DNA of 64,000 nt, taken from positions 93,647-157,646 of the forward strand of contig NZ_JBAHUR010000010.1 of assembly GCF_036689815.1 (NCBI RefSeq), in the 5' to 3' direction. Shown here in pieces: positions 38,896 through 50,374 of this stretch (position 1 is its first letter; each line of letters opens with the position of its first letter). Under the pieces are notes generated by a model, which was given only the letters and a program-made list of their open reading frames with translations, made no database searches and had not been told where the DNA came from. Made by a program: the position numbers and the translations under genes. The DNA comes from Magnetovibrio sp. PR-2 (GTDB lineage Bacteria; Pseudomonadota; Alphaproteobacteria; Rhodospirillales; Magnetovibrionaceae).

Positions 38896-39786
38896 ATGCC
38901 TAACCTTAAGGACCTAAAAAACCGGATCGACAGCGTCAAATCGACGCGCAAGATCACTTCGGCCATGAAAATGGTTGCGGCGGCTAAACTCCGTCGCGCC
39001 CAGGAGGCCGCCGAGTCCGCTCGCGCTTATTCCGAGCGCATGGACACGGTGCTGCGTTCCCTTGCCGGCTCTTTCGCCGGTCAGGAAGGTGGTCCGGAGC
39101 TTCTTGCCGGTAACGGTAACGACCAGACGCATTTGTTGGTCGTTTTCACTTCGGACCGTGGCCTGTGTGGCGGCTTCAACGGCTCCATCGTTCGCGAATC
39201 CCGTCGTCTCGTTCACGAGATGAAGGGCGAAGGCAAAACGGTGAAACTGTTGTGTGTCGGGCGCAAAGGTGCGGACCTTCTGAAAGCTGAATTCAAAGGC
39301 GATATCGTTGATAGCGTCATTGGTGTCGGCGGCAAGAAGGGCATCCAATACGCCGAAGCAACCGCCGTATCCGATAAGATCACGGAAATGTATGAAGCAG
39401 GCGAGTTTGATGTCTGCTCCATCGTCTTCAACAAATTCCAATCGGCCATGACGCAAATCGTCACGAACACCCAGCTGATCCCGTTTGCATCGGACGATGC
39501 AATGGACCCGGCTGACGACGGTGAGCTGAAAGCTGCGTACGAATTCGAACCCGAAGAAACCGAAATCTTGGAAGTCTTGCTTCCCAAGAACCTCGGTGTT
39601 CAAGTTTTCCAAGCTATGTTGGAAAGCTCGGCGTCCGAACACGGCGCACGCATGACCGCTATGGACAACGCTACCCGCAACGCTGGGGACATGATCGACA
39701 AGTTGACGCTGACGTACAACCGTTCGCGTCAGGCGGCGATCACCAGTGAATTGATTGAAATTATCTCCGGCGCGGAAGCGCTGTAA
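38896..39786 (+). CDS. atpG: F1-ATP synthase gamma subunit
   Basis: Central rotor shaft of F1. It has 296 residues. The N-terminal coiled coil begins [27 protein letters not shown] and the C-terminal coiled coil contains [17 protein letters not shown] and [25 protein letters not shown] (the hallmark [16 protein letters not shown]). It lies between atpA and atpD with ordinary spacing. Confidence 0.98.
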   Translation: MPNLKDLKNRIDSVKSTRKITSAMKMVAAAKLRRAQEAAESARAYSERMDTVLRSLAGSFAGQEGGPELLAGNGNDQTHLLVVFTSDRGLCGGFNGSIVRESRRLVHEMKGEGKTVKLLCVGRKGADLLKAEFKGDIVDSVIGVGGKKGIQYAEATAVSDKITEMYEAGEFDVCSIVFNKFQSAMTQIVTNTQLIPFASDDAMDPADDGELKAAYEFEPEETEILEVLLPKNLGVQVFQAMLESSASEHGARMTAMDNATRNAGDMIDKLTLTYNRSRQAAITSELIEIISGAEAL

Positions 39787-39806
39787 GAATACGCTGATAC
39801 CTTTAA

Positions 39807-41240
<1,434 letters not shown>

Positions 41241-41266
41241 TCCTCTCTTAAGTTGGAGTAAAGCAC

Positions 41267-41686
41267 ATGGCCGAACGGGTCGAATTCGAACTGGTCTCAC
41301 CGGAACGCCTGGTTAAATCCCAAGGTGTGGACATGGTCGTCGTACCGTGCTCCGAAGGTGACATCGGTGTATTGGCGGGTCACACGCCGCTGATCGGAAC
41401 CGTGCGCCCGGGTGTGGTGGACATCCACGAAAACGGCAAGGTGATGGAAAGCATTTTCGTCTCCGGCGGTTTCGTTGAAGTCACGCCCGACCGTTGCACG
41501 CTGTTGGCGGAAGAAGCCACGTCCGTGATGGAGCTCAACGAAGAAACCGCACAAGCCCGTCTCGAAGCGGCTCAAGCGGCTTTGGAAAAAGCATCCAGCG
41601 ACGTGGAAAAAGCCAACGCCGAAGCAGAAATCGCAACGGCTGAAGCCATGCTGGGTGCTCTGGGCGCAAGCCCTGCGGCTCACTGA
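41267..41686 (+). CDS. atpC: F1-ATP synthase epsilon subunit
   Basis: Regulatory subunit of F1. It has 139 residues. The N-terminal beta-sandwich has VVVPCSEGDIGVLAGHTPLIG and the C-terminal part is two helices rich in Ala and Glu. It ends the operon before a hairpin terminator. The C-terminal helices are full length, so ATP-dependent self-inhibition is possible. Confidence 0.96.
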   Translation: MAERVEFELVSPERLVKSQGVDMVVVPCSEGDIGVLAGHTPLIGTVRPGVVDIHENGKVMESIFVSGGFVEVTPDRCTLLAEEATSVMELNEETAQARLEAAQAALEKASSDVEKANAEAEIATAEAMLGALGASPAAH

Positions 41687-41710
41687 TCCAGCTGACCAGC
41701 TAAATCTATA

Positions 41711-41745
41711 AAACGGGCTCCTTTGCGGGGGCCCGTTTTGTTTTG
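41711..41745 (+). terminator. terminator of the atp operon
   Basis: AACGGGC (41712-41718) pairs with GCCCGTT (41731-41737), followed by TTGTTTTG. Confidence 0.85.
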
Positions 41746-41832
41746 TCGTCCTTTTCCAATTTGTGTAACATATCCCGACAGGGAGAAGGGCCAAGCCTTG
41801 GGGCTTGTAAACGAACATCTATGGGGACCTAA

Positions 41833-42294
41833 ATGAAGAACTGCTTACTGTGCCCAAAAGGCACGAAATGCCGGGGCTATGTGTTGTCCGAGCTTATCTT
41901 GAAGCTCTATGACGCCGTGTCCAAAGGACTGGACGCCACGGCCATTGCTCAACAGCTCACCGTTGAGGATATGGAGCTGCTGTCCGCCCAGGGCGACAAG
42001 GCGCGCATCACGTGTTGGAGCAAAGGCTTCGTCTTGGTGCTGGCGCGCAAAGTGGCCGACATTTCCAAAAATGCAGAAAGCGAAGTCGAACTGCGCATCG
42101 GCATTGAGCGTTTGGTGGTGCAGATGGACGGTCTGTTTTCCAAGCTACCCAAGGGCCTCAGCATCGACTTGGCCGACTTGGTTATGGACATCTACAACCG
42201 CGCCACCGAAATCATGGCCGACGAAGGCAGCACATGTGTCGTCCCGGCCACCATTTTGGGCAAGGTTGTGCACGACGCGGCGCGCGGGGCTTAA
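41833..42294 (+). CDS. hypothetical Cys-containing protein
   Basis: A 153-residue soluble protein with an N-terminal cysteine cluster CLLCPKGTKC (CxxC plus a third Cys), then a mostly helical body and a further Cys in GSTCVVPATIL. The cluster could bind a metal or form disulfides, but no known zinc or Fe-S motif is complete. It lies between atpC and the convergent hemerythrin gene, with ribosome site TGGGGAC. Family not recognised. Confidence 0.65.
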   Translation: MKNCLLCPKGTKCRGYVLSELILKLYDAVSKGLDATAIAQQLTVEDMELLSAQGDKARITCWSKGFVLVLARKVADISKNAESEVELRIGIERLVVQMDGLFSKLPKGLSIDLADLVMDIYNRATEIMADEGSTCVVPATILGKVVHDAARGA

Positions 42295-42318
42295 GCTCTG
42301 GGATTTAAGTGGCGGGAA

Positions 42319-42717
42319 TTAGTTTTCCAGGTACTCGGCGTAGCCTTGGTCGGCCCTCATGATGTGATTGGTGAGCCACTTTTTTAGAAATTCCAAGACT
42401 TCACGGATGTTGATGGCATCTGGATTGGTTTGGTAGATCGTCGCAATGTCCTTCACAGTTTTGCGAATGTCATTGTGCATGTCCAGATGCTTGTCTTTGT
42501 CCGGATATGCGGAGTTCAAAAACAGCTCTTCTTCGCGCTCAAAATGGCGTTCTACATAATCGATCAGGTGATGGATAATGCTCGCGATTTCGGCGTTTTT
42601 AGCACCGCGCTCGACCCGCATAAACAAGTCGTTGGTGATGTTGACCAGGGTGATGTGGTCAAAGTCCACGACCTTATGGCCGACCTTGTAATTTTCGTTC
42701 CACTGAATGAAGTCCAC
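42319..42717 (-). CDS. bacteriohemerythrin
   Basis: A 132-residue oxygen-binding di-iron protein. The expected ligands are visible: His in the N-terminal VGHKVVDFDHITLVN pattern, HHLIDYVERHFEREEELF with His and Glu, HLDMHNDI, and the late NHIMRADQGY (His, Asp). The usual DxDH signature reads DFDH. It may sense or store oxygen, in keeping with the chemoreceptors nearby. Single gene, convergent with 41833-42294. Confidence 0.93.
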   Translation of the reverse strand: MDFIQWNENYKVGHKVVDFDHITLVNITNDLFMRVERGAKNAEIASIIHHLIDYVERHFEREEELFLNSAYPDKDKHLDMHNDIRKTVKDIATIYQTNPDAINIREVLEFLKKWLTNHIMRADQGYAEYLEN

Positions 42718-42905
42718 GTCTCAAGTCCACATTATTTGTTTATGAGGTTGTTCTGAAAATAGTCCGTTTCGCGTAGCACGGTCAATCTTTCATTGAAAAG
42801 GCATGTTTAAGCACACTTTACTGATCCAATTGATGCGTTGTTTGGAGAACTGGGATGTGCTGAAATCCTCTGATAAGCGCTGGGGGTCACGGATAGGGAG
42901 TTTAC

Positions 42906-43397
42906 ATGCGATTATATTTGGTGCGCCACGGTAAGGCCGAGTTTGGAGCGGACGAAGACGCCAACCGTCATTTGTCGCCGCGCGGACGCTATGATGTGGA
43001 CATGATCGGCCAACATATGGCACGCCAGGACATTCCGATCAAACACATCTTCCATTCTGGTCTGGTTCGTGCGCACGAAACGGCGGAAATTTTGGGCCTT
43101 CATTTGGCCCCGAAAGTCGAACCGGAACTCCTATCCGGCATTGAGCCATGGGGTGATGTGAAAGCCTTCGCCAAATTGGCGGAGAGCTGGAAAGAGCCCA
43201 CAATCGTCTGCGGGCACGAACCGTTCATGGGCTCGGCGGTTTCTCAACTTGTGACGGGCAAGCCGGGAAACGACTTGGTCGAGGTGAAAACAGGCTCGGT
43301 GATGGCGCTGAGCCCGGCCAAATGGGGCGACAACTGGGTGCTGCGTTGGATGCTCAATCCGCGCATCATCCGCGGCCCCAAAACCATGGAGGATTGA
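42906..43397 (+). CDS. SixA-like phosphohistidine phosphatase
   Basis: A 163-residue histidine-phosphatase-fold protein. Catalytic RHG motif at Arg7-His8-Gly9 (LYLVRHGKAEF), phosphate-binding Arg in HSGLVRAHETAEIL, and catalytic His in VCGHEPFMG. The size fits SixA, which removes phosphate from histidine of phosphorelay proteins; other phosphohistidine targets are possible. It is followed after a short gap by a second family member, probably in one operon. The ribosome site TAGGGAG is strong. Confidence 0.87.
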   Translation: MRLYLVRHGKAEFGADEDANRHLSPRGRYDVDMIGQHMARQDIPIKHIFHSGLVRAHETAEILGLHLAPKVEPELLSGIEPWGDVKAFAKLAESWKEPTIVCGHEPFMGSAVSQLVTGKPGNDLVEVKTGSVMALSPAKWGDNWVLRWMLNPRIIRGPKTMED

Positions 43398-43410
43398 GGG
43401 AGCAGCTGTG

Positions 43411-43896
43411 ATGAAACTGTACCTTGTGCAACACGCCGATGCGTTGTCCAAAGCCGACAACCCAGAACGGCCCTTAAGCGAAAAGGGCGTGGCCGACGCG
43501 GTGCGCATGGCGGCTTTTCTGGACGTGGCCGGAGTGCGCGTGGACGAGGTCGTGCATTCGGGGAAAAAACGTGCGCAAGAAACAGCGAATATCTTGGCCA
43601 ACGCCATTTGGCCGGGGCACTCTACGTTGGAAATGGAAGGCTTAAGCCCCAACGACAGCACCGACCATCTCTATCACGGCGCACAAGCGGCAGGGGGCGA
43701 TATCTGCGTCGTCGGACATTTGCCGTTCATGGAGCGCATCGCGGCACGCTTGCTGACGGGAACAGAAGACGGTCTGCAAGTGGGGTTCACACCGGCGACG
43801 ATTGTATGTTTGCAGCGCGACGACACGGGCACGGCCGGGCCGTCGGGGTGGCATTTGGTCTGGATGCAAACGCCGGACATTCTGTCCTCTTCATAA
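43411..43896 (+). CDS. SixA-like phosphatase with RHG changed to QHA
   Basis: A 161-residue second copy of the fold. His8 is kept, but the preceding catalytic arginine is Gln7 (LYLVQHADAL), a substitution also known in other SixA-like proteins. HSGKKRAQETANIL and VVGHLPFMERIAARLL retain the second Arg and second His. The start is the ATG at 43411 (a GTG lies one codon before). It lies about 14 bp after the first sixA-like gene. Reduced activity or a different substrate is possible. Confidence 0.83.
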   Translation: MKLYLVQHADALSKADNPERPLSEKGVADAVRMAAFLDVAGVRVDEVVHSGKKRAQETANILANAIWPGHSTLEMEGLSPNDSTDHLYHGAQAAGGDICVVGHLPFMERIAARLLTGTEDGLQVGFTPATIVCLQRDDTGTAGPSGWHLVWMQTPDILSSS

Positions 43897-44012
43897 TGAA
43901 TTAGTGTGATGATAAGCCATTGAATTTTCGGTTTTTTATTCCGAAAAGAGTTGATTGTATGCGGCTCTGTAGTAGAATTTACTAATATAAAAATGTCTTG
44001 AGGGAACGAGCT

Positions 44013-46115
44013 ATGTCATTACGATTGACCCCCAAACTGATCGTCTCGTACTTGCTGATCGGGCTATTGCCATTTGCGATTGTTGGCATTGTGTCTGAAC
44101 ACGAAGCCGGCAGCGCGCTCGAAGAACAAGCCTTCAATCAGCTCGATGCGGTAAAAAAAATCAAGAAGTCGCAAGTCGAAGCACTGCTTAAACGCACCCG
44201 CACCGATATCACCGCTTTGGGCGAAAGCGAATTTGTTTACGATGCCTTTGAAGCGTTGCGTGTTTACCACGTGAAAATGAATACGCCACCAGATGGGGCG
44301 TACGATGTTTCCACGGACGAATACAAACAGATCTGGGAAGATTATGGCGGGCCGCTGGCTAAATTTGCAAAGTCATACGGCTACGACGAACTGTATATGG
44401 TCTGCACCTCGCACGGTCACGTGATGTACACAGCACTTCAAGGTCCGGAGCTTGGTACCAATATCGGCTTGGATCCGAACGGTCCGTACGTCGATTCCCC
44501 CTTGAATGAATTGTGGCATAAAGTACGGGAAAGCGGAAAGGTTGAAGTCGTTGACTTCTCTCCGTATGAGCCCAACGACAATAAGTTCACGGGCTTCATG
44601 GGCGCACCGATTCACAACCCGTCCGGCAAGATGATCGGCTTTGTGGCATTCCGCATTCCCGAAGCCCCGCTGGAGGCCATTGCCAATGAGCGTTCCGGTA
44701 TGGGTGAAACAGGGGACACATACTTTCTGGGCGACAAAGACGGTTTGGTCTCTTTGCGGACCTCTGTTCCGGCCATGTTGTCAGAAAATGAAAACCTGCG
44801 CATGGGCTTCGAAATGACGGGGGATTATATCGACCGTGCATTTGGTGGTGAAACCGGGGAAGGCTACTTCAAAGATATCACGGGCCACGACATTATCACC
44901 AGTTACATTCCAATCGAGTTTGAGGGATTGAACTGGGTGGCTGTGTCGCAAATCGACGAAGCCGAAGCCTTTGACGCGGTGACGACGTTGCAGCTCGAAA
45001 TCTTGATCATTGCCGCAGTTGGCACGATCTTGATCGCAGCAGCAGGCTTCTTCATCGCTAAAAGTGTTGCTAATCCCATCGTTGGCATGACCGGTTCCAT
45101 GGGGGTCCTCGCTGGGGGCAACTTGGACGCTGAAATTCCTTCTCGGGATCGTGCGGATGAAATTGGTGAAATGGCCTCAGCGGTTCAAGTCTTCAAAGAG
45201 AACGCCATCGAAGTGAAACGTTTGGAAGCCAAACAGAAAGCCAACGAAGAACGTCAAGCGCGCGAACGGCGTGATCTGATGCTGTCCATGGCGGACGATT
45301 TTGAAAACAGTGTCGGCGGTGTGGTCAACACCGTGTCGTCGGCTGCGACCGAAATGCAGTCTTCGGCAACGGCCTTGTCCGCCACGGCAGAACAAACGTC
45401 GAAGCAATCCGTCGCGGTTGCGTCGGCTTCGGAAGAAGCGGCGACCAATGTGCAAACGGTGGCGAGTGCGTCGGAAGAGCTGTCCAGCTCGATCTCCGAA
45501 ATCTCACGCCAAGTTGCGCAATCGACGCAGATTTCGTCCACGGCTGTGGCTGAAGTTGAAAGTGCCAACGAACAGGTTCTCGGCTTGGCAAACTCGTCGC
45601 AAAAAATCGGCGAGGTTGTGGCCTTGATCACCGACATTGCGGATCAGACCAACCTGTTGGCCTTGAACGCAACCATTGAGGCGGCGCGCGCTGGTGAAGC
45701 GGGCAAAGGCTTCGCGGTTGTGGCGTCCGAAGTCAAAAATCTGGCGAACCAAACGGCCAAAGCGACGGAAGAAATCTCGTCTCAAATCGGCGGCATCCAG
45801 GGGGCAACCCAAGACGCCGTCACGGCCATCGGATCCATTGGCAACATCATCACGCAGATGAACGAAATCGCTTCGACCATTGCGTCTGCTGTTGAAGAAC
45901 AAGGGGCCGCGACGCAAGAAATTGCGCGCAACGTTGAGCAAGCCTCGGCGGGCACGTCTGAAGTGTCTTCGAACATCGCCAGCGTGCAATCGGCTGCCGG
46001 CGAAACGGGCTCGTCCGCTTCCCAGTTGTTGGGCGCGGCGAACGAACTGAGCATTCAGTCTGAAACCTTGCGCTCCGAAGTCGATAAGTTCCTCGACAAC
46101 ATCCGCAACGGCTAA
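44013..46115 (+). CDS. methyl-accepting chemotaxis protein, Cache-type sensor
   Basis: A transmembrane chemoreceptor of 700 residues. TM1 is about residues 8-28 ([19 protein letters not shown]). A large periplasmic domain of about 290 residues with Cache-like features follows, including [14 protein letters not shown] and [14 protein letters not shown]2 is about 320-345 ([20 protein letters not shown]), then HAMP and a signalling coiled coil with the conserved tip [19 protein letters not shown]. The ATG at 44013 is used because GAGGGAACG precedes it. No CheA/CheW is nearby, so it depends on remote core genes. Confidence 0.95.
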   Translation: MSLRLTPKLIVSYLLIGLLPFAIVGIVSEHEAGSALEEQAFNQLDAVKKIKKSQVEALLKRTRTDITALGESEFVYDAFEALRVYHVKMNTPPDGAYDVSTDEYKQIWEDYGGPLAKFAKSYGYDELYMVCTSHGHVMYTALQGPELGTNIGLDPNGPYVDSPLNELWHKVRESGKVEVVDFSPYEPNDNKFTGFMGAPIHNPSGKMIGFVAFRIPEAPLEAIANERSGMGETGDTYFLGDKDGLVSLRTSVPAMLSENENLRMGFEMTGDYIDRAFGGETGEGYFKDITGHDIITSYIPIEFEGLNWVAVSQIDEAEAFDAVTTLQLEILIIAAVGTILIAAAGFFIAKSVANPIVGMTGSMGVLAGGNLDAEIPSRDRADEIGEMASAVQVFKENAIEVKRLEAKQKANEERQARERRDLMLSMADDFENSVGGVVNTVSSAATEMQSSATALSATAEQTSKQSVAVASASEEAATNVQTVASASEELSSSISEISRQVAQSTQISSTAVAEVESANEQVLGLANSSQKIGEVVALITDIADQTNLLALNATIEAARAGEAGKGFAVVASEVKNLANQTAKATEEISSQIGGIQGATQDAVTAIGSIGNIITQMNEIASTIASAVEEQGAATQEIARNVEQASAGTSEVSSNIASVQSAAGETGSSASQLLGAANELSIQSETLRSEVDKFLDNIRNG

Positions 46116-46130
46116 ACGACCGACACAATC

Positions 46131-46172
46131 AGAAAAGCCCGGAGGCGAAAACCTCCGGGCTTTTCTTGTGGG
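46131..46172. terminator. bidirectional terminator between chemoreceptor and Nudix gene
   Basis: A perfect 15-bp stem (46131-46145 with 46152-46166) with A-rich and T-rich flanks. It serves both convergent genes. Confidence 0.9.
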
Positions 46173-46182
46173 CTTTTTTTGT

Positions 46183-46659
46183 TTAGATGCTAACCTTCAA
46201 CCACTTCGGCGGCTCATTTTCGATGAACGCGTGGCGGATGTGGTCGAGGGCGACTTTGTGGCCGTGAAACGGGATGTGGTCGATGGCGCGGCGGATGGGC
46301 AGCCATTTGTATTCGGAATGCTCATCGTTCATGTGCACCTCGGAACCTGCGTTTACGTAGGCGACGAAGATGGGCACCAACTCAATCACGTTTACATGCG
46401 CGTTGTACCATTGGTCCACATAGTTGGCGGTGTAAAACGACGTGGGTGTCAGCCCGGTTTCTTCGATGACTTCGCGATGCGCCGCCGCCCAGGCTTCTTC
46501 GCCTTCGTCCACGTGCCCGGTGACCAAGGACCAAACCCCGTCGAGCGGTTCCAACGTGCGGCACATGACCAGGACTTCGAAAAAGTCGCCTTCGGGACGC
46601 AGCACAGCACATGCCACGGCGGTGGAGCGAAGCGGGACTTTACTGTTGGGTCCAAACAT
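46183..46659 (-). CDS. Nudix hydrolase
   Basis: A 158-residue Nudix fold. The Nudix box is complete: GHVDEGEEAWAAAHREVIEE followed by TG (G-x5-E-x7-R-E-U-x-E-E). The C-terminal part includes DEHSEYKWLPIRRAI, resembling NudB/dATP pyrophosphohydrolase-type enzymes. The nucleotide or cofactor substrate is uncertain. It is the last of a minus-strand group with two methyltransferases, though 16 bp separate it from the next gene. Confidence 0.9.
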   Translation of the reverse strand: MFGPNSKVPLRSTAVACAVLRPEGDFFEVLVMCRTLEPLDGVWSLVTGHVDEGEEAWAAAHREVIEETGLTPTSFYTANYVDQWYNAHVNVIELVPIFVAYVNAGSEVHMNDEHSEYKWLPIRRAIDHIPFHGHKVALDHIRHAFIENEPPKWLKVSI

Positions 46660-46675
46660 GGTCGGTGGTCCTGGG

Positions 46676-47347
46676 TTAATCGATAGGCTCGATTATGCAA
46701 AGAAATGCGGCGTGGAGTCTCGGAAAAAGTCCTGCGGCCATGTGGATAATCGCGCTTTTGATTGTGTTGGTCGTCGTGCGTGCGTCCGTTAAGGAGTACA
46801 TCGCCGAGCGGGACAAGCGCCAGCCGTGGCGGTCGCACAAGGCCTGGATGTTTTCCGGTGTGTACAGGTTCACGTGGTCCCAATAGACGTTCGGGCCGCG
46901 CCTCAGCAGGGCATTGGTGACATTGCCAAAGAACGTGGCGTTGGGCGTGGTGATGACAATTTTGCCGCTTGGATTTAAGTGCGTCATCAGGTTTTGCAGG
47001 GCCCGCGTGGGATTGTCCACGTGCTCCAACACATCGGCCAAAATGATGAGGTCGAAGGTTTGGCCCAGGTCTGCGACTTCACAATTGCCAAGCTTAACCG
47101 CGAACCCCAGCGCGTTAGCGGCGTTGACTTCTTCTTGGTCGAGATCGAGCCCCACAAGTTCGGAGGCAACACCGTTTAAGCGGGCATGCAGCCAGCCGTC
47201 GTGACCGTGATCACGATAATAGCGTGCGTTCCCCGCTGCCCCGACGTTGAGAACCTTGCGCCCTTCGGCTAAACGACAGATGTCGCCGTGGGCGTCTTTG
47301 GCGACGCCTGCCGGGGTGTCTAGCTGGGTGGTGTCGCCAACGCGCAT
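46676..47347 (-). CDS. class I SAM-dependent methyltransferase
   Basis: A 223-residue methyltransferase. Motif I KVLNVGAAGNARYY is followed by the acidic loop LVGLDLDQEEV and the motif LIILADVLEHVDNP, which carries a typical DVLEH. A late segment GPNVYWDHVNLYTPENI may shape the acceptor site. The substrate is unknown. The ATG follows the stop of the second methyltransferase directly (TAAATG), so the two are coupled. Confidence 0.88.
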   Translation of the reverse strand: MRVGDTTQLDTPAGVAKDAHGDICRLAEGRKVLNVGAAGNARYYRDHGHDGWLHARLNGVASELVGLDLDQEEVNAANALGFAVKLGNCEVADLGQTFDLIILADVLEHVDNPTRALQNLMTHLNPSGKIVITTPNATFFGNVTNALLRRGPNVYWDHVNLYTPENIQALCDRHGWRLSRSAMYSLTDARTTTNTIKSAIIHMAAGLFPRLHAAFLCIIEPID

Positions 47348-48115
47348 TTAGCCATGCCCCACGGGCTTGCATACGGCCCAAATCTCACCCCAGCGGATGT
47401 CTTGGCTGAGGATGTGAAGGCCTGACTGCTCGGTTTCGTCTTTGAACTCAGCCAGGGTGTGTTCGATAAAGTGCGTGTCGTCGGAAAAGTATCCGATGCC
47501 CAATTCTTTGCGCATGGGCAGATGCCAATTGCGCTCAAACACCGGGACACGGATCAGGACTTTGGTGGGTTGTACTTTGGCAAGCAGGCCTCGCATGAAG
47601 CCCACGCGGTCTTCGATGTGTTCCCAAACGTTGGACAGCACCATGACGTCCCAGGACCCGTCCGGCAGGTCTTTCAATGCATCGCCCAAAACAAAGTTCA
47701 CGCCGTCGGGATTGTCGGTGGTTTGCGCTTGGGTGAGGCGCGGTTCGTCACTGTCGATGCCGGTGACCTTCGCCCCGTCCACCCGCGCAGCGATGGAGCG
47801 CGCCAAGGCGCCATACCCGCAACCCACGTCTAAGACCGTGCTGGCGTTTTCAATATTGTCGACAAAAAAGTCGTGATAGCGCGTCAGGCGGTGTTTGGGG
47901 TGGATGCCCTCACCAAAGGCCAGGGCGCGTTCGGCAATGACTTTTTCCGCCATGTCCAAAATTTGGAACTGGCGGCGCATGGCGTCGTCCGGCCCGCCTA
48001 CGCGGGAATCCAAAACCATCAACCCCTTGATCAGGCCTAAGCGCAACTTCGCCGGAATGATGTAAAGGGGCAGGGACAAAACCCGGATGACAAACAACAA
48101 AACTTTACGCATCAA
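47348..48115 (-). CDS. class I SAM-dependent methyltransferase, membrane-associated start
   Basis: A 255-residue methyltransferase. Residues 3-25 are hydrophobic (LLFVIRVLSLPLYIIPA) and may form an N-terminal membrane anchor or amphipathic helix. Then VLDVGCGYGALARSIAA (motif I), VTGIDSDEPRL and VMVLSNVWEHIEDRVGFM with the WEH variant. It is directly upstream of the other methyltransferase and next to uvrB (16 bp). Acting on a lipid or polysaccharide precursor is a guess. Confidence 0.87.
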   Translation of the reverse strand: MMRKVLLFVIRVLSLPLYIIPAKLRLGLIKGLMVLDSRVGGPDDAMRRQFQILDMAEKVIAERALAFGEGIHPKHRLTRYHDFFVDNIENASTVLDVGCGYGALARSIAARVDGAKVTGIDSDEPRLTQAQTTDNPDGVNFVLGDALKDLPDGSWDVMVLSNVWEHIEDRVGFMRGLLAKVQPTKVLIRVPVFERNWHLPMRKELGIGYFSDDTHFIEHTLAEFKDETEQSGLHILSQDIRWGEIWAVCKPVGHG

Positions 48116-48131
48116 TCTCTAATCCAAATTC

Positions 48132-50267
48132 TTAAACGCCTGTGCGTTTCTTTTTCTTTTTGCGCCCCGCTCCGGCTTTTTGCGCGGCTGATTTTGACAC
48201 ACCGGCGCGGTCCAAGCCAAGCTCGTGGGCTTCCAGCCTGCGGATTTCGTCGCGCAGACGTGCGGCTTCTTCGAACTCCAAGTCCGCAGCCGCTTGCTTC
48301 ATGCGCTTGTCCAGATCCACCATATGATCTTTGAGCGATTTGCCCACCAAGTTGTCGTCGCCGGACGCACCCGTGTCCACGGTGACGTAGTCTTGTTCGT
48401 AAACCGAGCCCAGGGCGTCCGTGATGTGTTTTTTGACGCTCTCAGGCGTGATGCCGTGCTCCAAGTTATAGGCTTCTTGCTTGGCGCGGCGGCGGTTGGT
48501 TTCATCGATGGCGTATTTGAGACTGTCGGTCATCTTGTCGGCGTACAAAATCACCCGGCCTTCGATGTTGCGCGCCGCGCGGCCGATGGTTTGCACCAAC
48601 GAAGTCTTGGAACGCAAGAAGCCTTCTTTGTCTGCATCCAAAATGGCCACCAGGGCGCATTCGGGAATGTCCAAACCTTCACGCAACAAGTTGATGCCCA
48701 CCAGAACGTCAAACGCGCCGAGGCGTAAATCGCGAATGATCTCGATGCGCTCCAACGTATCAATATCGGAGTGCATGTAACGTACTCGCACGCCGTGTTC
48801 GTGCATGTATTCCGTCAGCTCTTCGGCCATCTTTTTGGTGAGCACCGTAACCAGCACGCGTTGCGCCTTGGCCGCAGCCTCTTTGCATTCGTGCAACAGG
48901 TCATCGACCTGTTCGGCGACCGGGCGCACGATGGTGTCGGGGTCCGTCAGGCCCGTCGGGCGCACCACTTGTTCGGTGAAGACACCGCCGGTGCGCTCCA
49001 TTTCCCAAGGCCCTGGGGTGGCGGAGACCAAAATGGTCTGCGGGCGCATGGCTTCCCACTCATCGAATTTGAGCGGGCGGTTGTCGACGCACGACGGCAA
49101 ACGAAAGCCGAAGCTTGCCAAGGTCGTTTTGCGGTTGAAGTCACCTTTGTACATGCCGCCGATTTGCGGGATGGAGACGTGGCTTTCGTCCGCGATCATC
49201 ACCGCGTCTTCGGGGAGATACTCAAACAGCGTCGGCGGCGGCTCACCCGGATTGCGCCCGGTTAAGTAGCGCGAATAGTTCTCAATCCCGTTGCAATGCC
49301 CAGTGGTTTCCATCATTTCCAGATCAAACGTGGTGCGCTCTTCGATGCGCTGGGCTTCTATAAGTTTGTTTTCCGCCCGGAATTTTTCCACTTGGTCTTT
49401 CAGCTCTGCCTTGATTTGCGGCATGGCCTGGATCAAGGTCGGGCGCGGCGTGACGTAGTGGGAGTTGGGATAGATGGTGATGGCTTCCAGCTCATTGGTT
49501 TTTTCACCCGTGAGCGAATCGACCTCATAGATCGCCTCCAATTCATCACCGAAAAAGCTCAGCTTCCACGCCCGGTCTTCATAGTGGCTGGGGAAAATCT
49601 CAACCACGTCGCCGCGCACCCGAAAGGTCCCGCGTCCGAACGCGGCGTCGTTGCGATTGTATTGCAGTGTGACGAGGGATTTCAGCACGTCGTTTTGGTC
49701 GTAGTCTTGGCCCGCAACCAGCTTCACCACCATGTCGGCGTAGGTTTCGGCCGAGCCGATACCGTAGATACACGACACCGATGCGACGATGATCACGTCG
49801 CGCCGCTCGAACAGGGCCCGCGTGGCCGAGTGGCGCATGCGATCGATTTGTTCGTTGATGGACGCGTCTTTTTCAATGTAGGTGTCGGTGCGCGGCACGT
49901 AAGCTTCGGGCTGGTAATAGTCATAATACGAGACGAAATATTCCACCGCATTGTGGGGGAAGAACTCTTTCATCTCCGCATAAAGCTGCGCGGCGAGTGT
50001 CTTGTTGGGCGCCAGAACCAGCGCCGGCCTTGCCACTTGGGCGATGGCATGGGCGATGGTGAAGGTCTTGCCCGATCCCGTAACACCCAGAAGAACTTGA
50101 TCTTTTTCGCCTGCGTTCAGGCCTTCGACCAGCTCCACAATGGCTTGGGGCTGATCGCCTGCGGGTTCAAAATCGCTAACCAGCTCAAACGGTTGGCCTT
50201 CCCCAGGTTTGGGCTGGGGGGCGGGTTGGGCGTCGGGGTGAAACCCTGGTTTGACGAGATCGTTCAT
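48132..50267 (-). CDS. uvrB: excinuclease ABC subunit B
   Basis: Damage-verifying subunit of nucleotide excision repair. It has 711 residues. Walker [13 protein letters not shown], the beta-hairpin [12 protein letters not shown], helicase motifs with [11 protein letters not shown] and [19 protein letters not shown] and QTIGRAARN. The C-terminal UVR domain ([17 protein letters not shown]) binds UvrC. The last residues are Lys-rich ([11 protein letters not shown]), a modest basic tail beyond the UVR domain. Confidence 0.98.
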   Translation of the reverse strand: MNDLVKPGFHPDAQPAPQPKPGEGQPFELVSDFEPAGDQPQAIVELVEGLNAGEKDQVLLGVTGSGKTFTIAHAIAQVARPALVLAPNKTLAAQLYAEMKEFFPHNAVEYFVSYYDYYQPEAYVPRTDTYIEKDASINEQIDRMRHSATRALFERRDVIIVASVSCIYGIGSAETYADMVVKLVAGQDYDQNDVLKSLVTLQYNRNDAAFGRGTFRVRGDVVEIFPSHYEDRAWKLSFFGDELEAIYEVDSLTGEKTNELEAITIYPNSHYVTPRPTLIQAMPQIKAELKDQVEKFRAENKLIEAQRIEERTTFDLEMMETTGHCNGIENYSRYLTGRNPGEPPPTLFEYLPEDAVMIADESHVSIPQIGGMYKGDFNRKTTLASFGFRLPSCVDNRPLKFDEWEAMRPQTILVSATPGPWEMERTGGVFTEQVVRPTGLTDPDTIVRPVAEQVDDLLHECKEAAAKAQRVLVTVLTKKMAEELTEYMHEHGVRVRYMHSDIDTLERIEIIRDLRLGAFDVLVGINLLREGLDIPECALVAILDADKEGFLRSKTSLVQTIGRAARNIEGRVILYADKMTDSLKYAIDETNRRRAKQEAYNLEHGITPESVKKHITDALGSVYEQDYVTVDTGASGDDNLVGKSLKDHMVDLDKRMKQAAADLEFEEAARLRDEIRRLEAHELGLDRAGVSKSAAQKAGAGRKKKKKRTGV

Positions 50268-50374
50268 GGTTTTGTTATAGGCCGTTTATCCACAGGCGCA
50301 AGGGCCTTGGCGACTCGCCTAAAAATGAGAATCCGGCTATAAATTTCGGAATAAATATAAAGGGGAGCCGTCAG

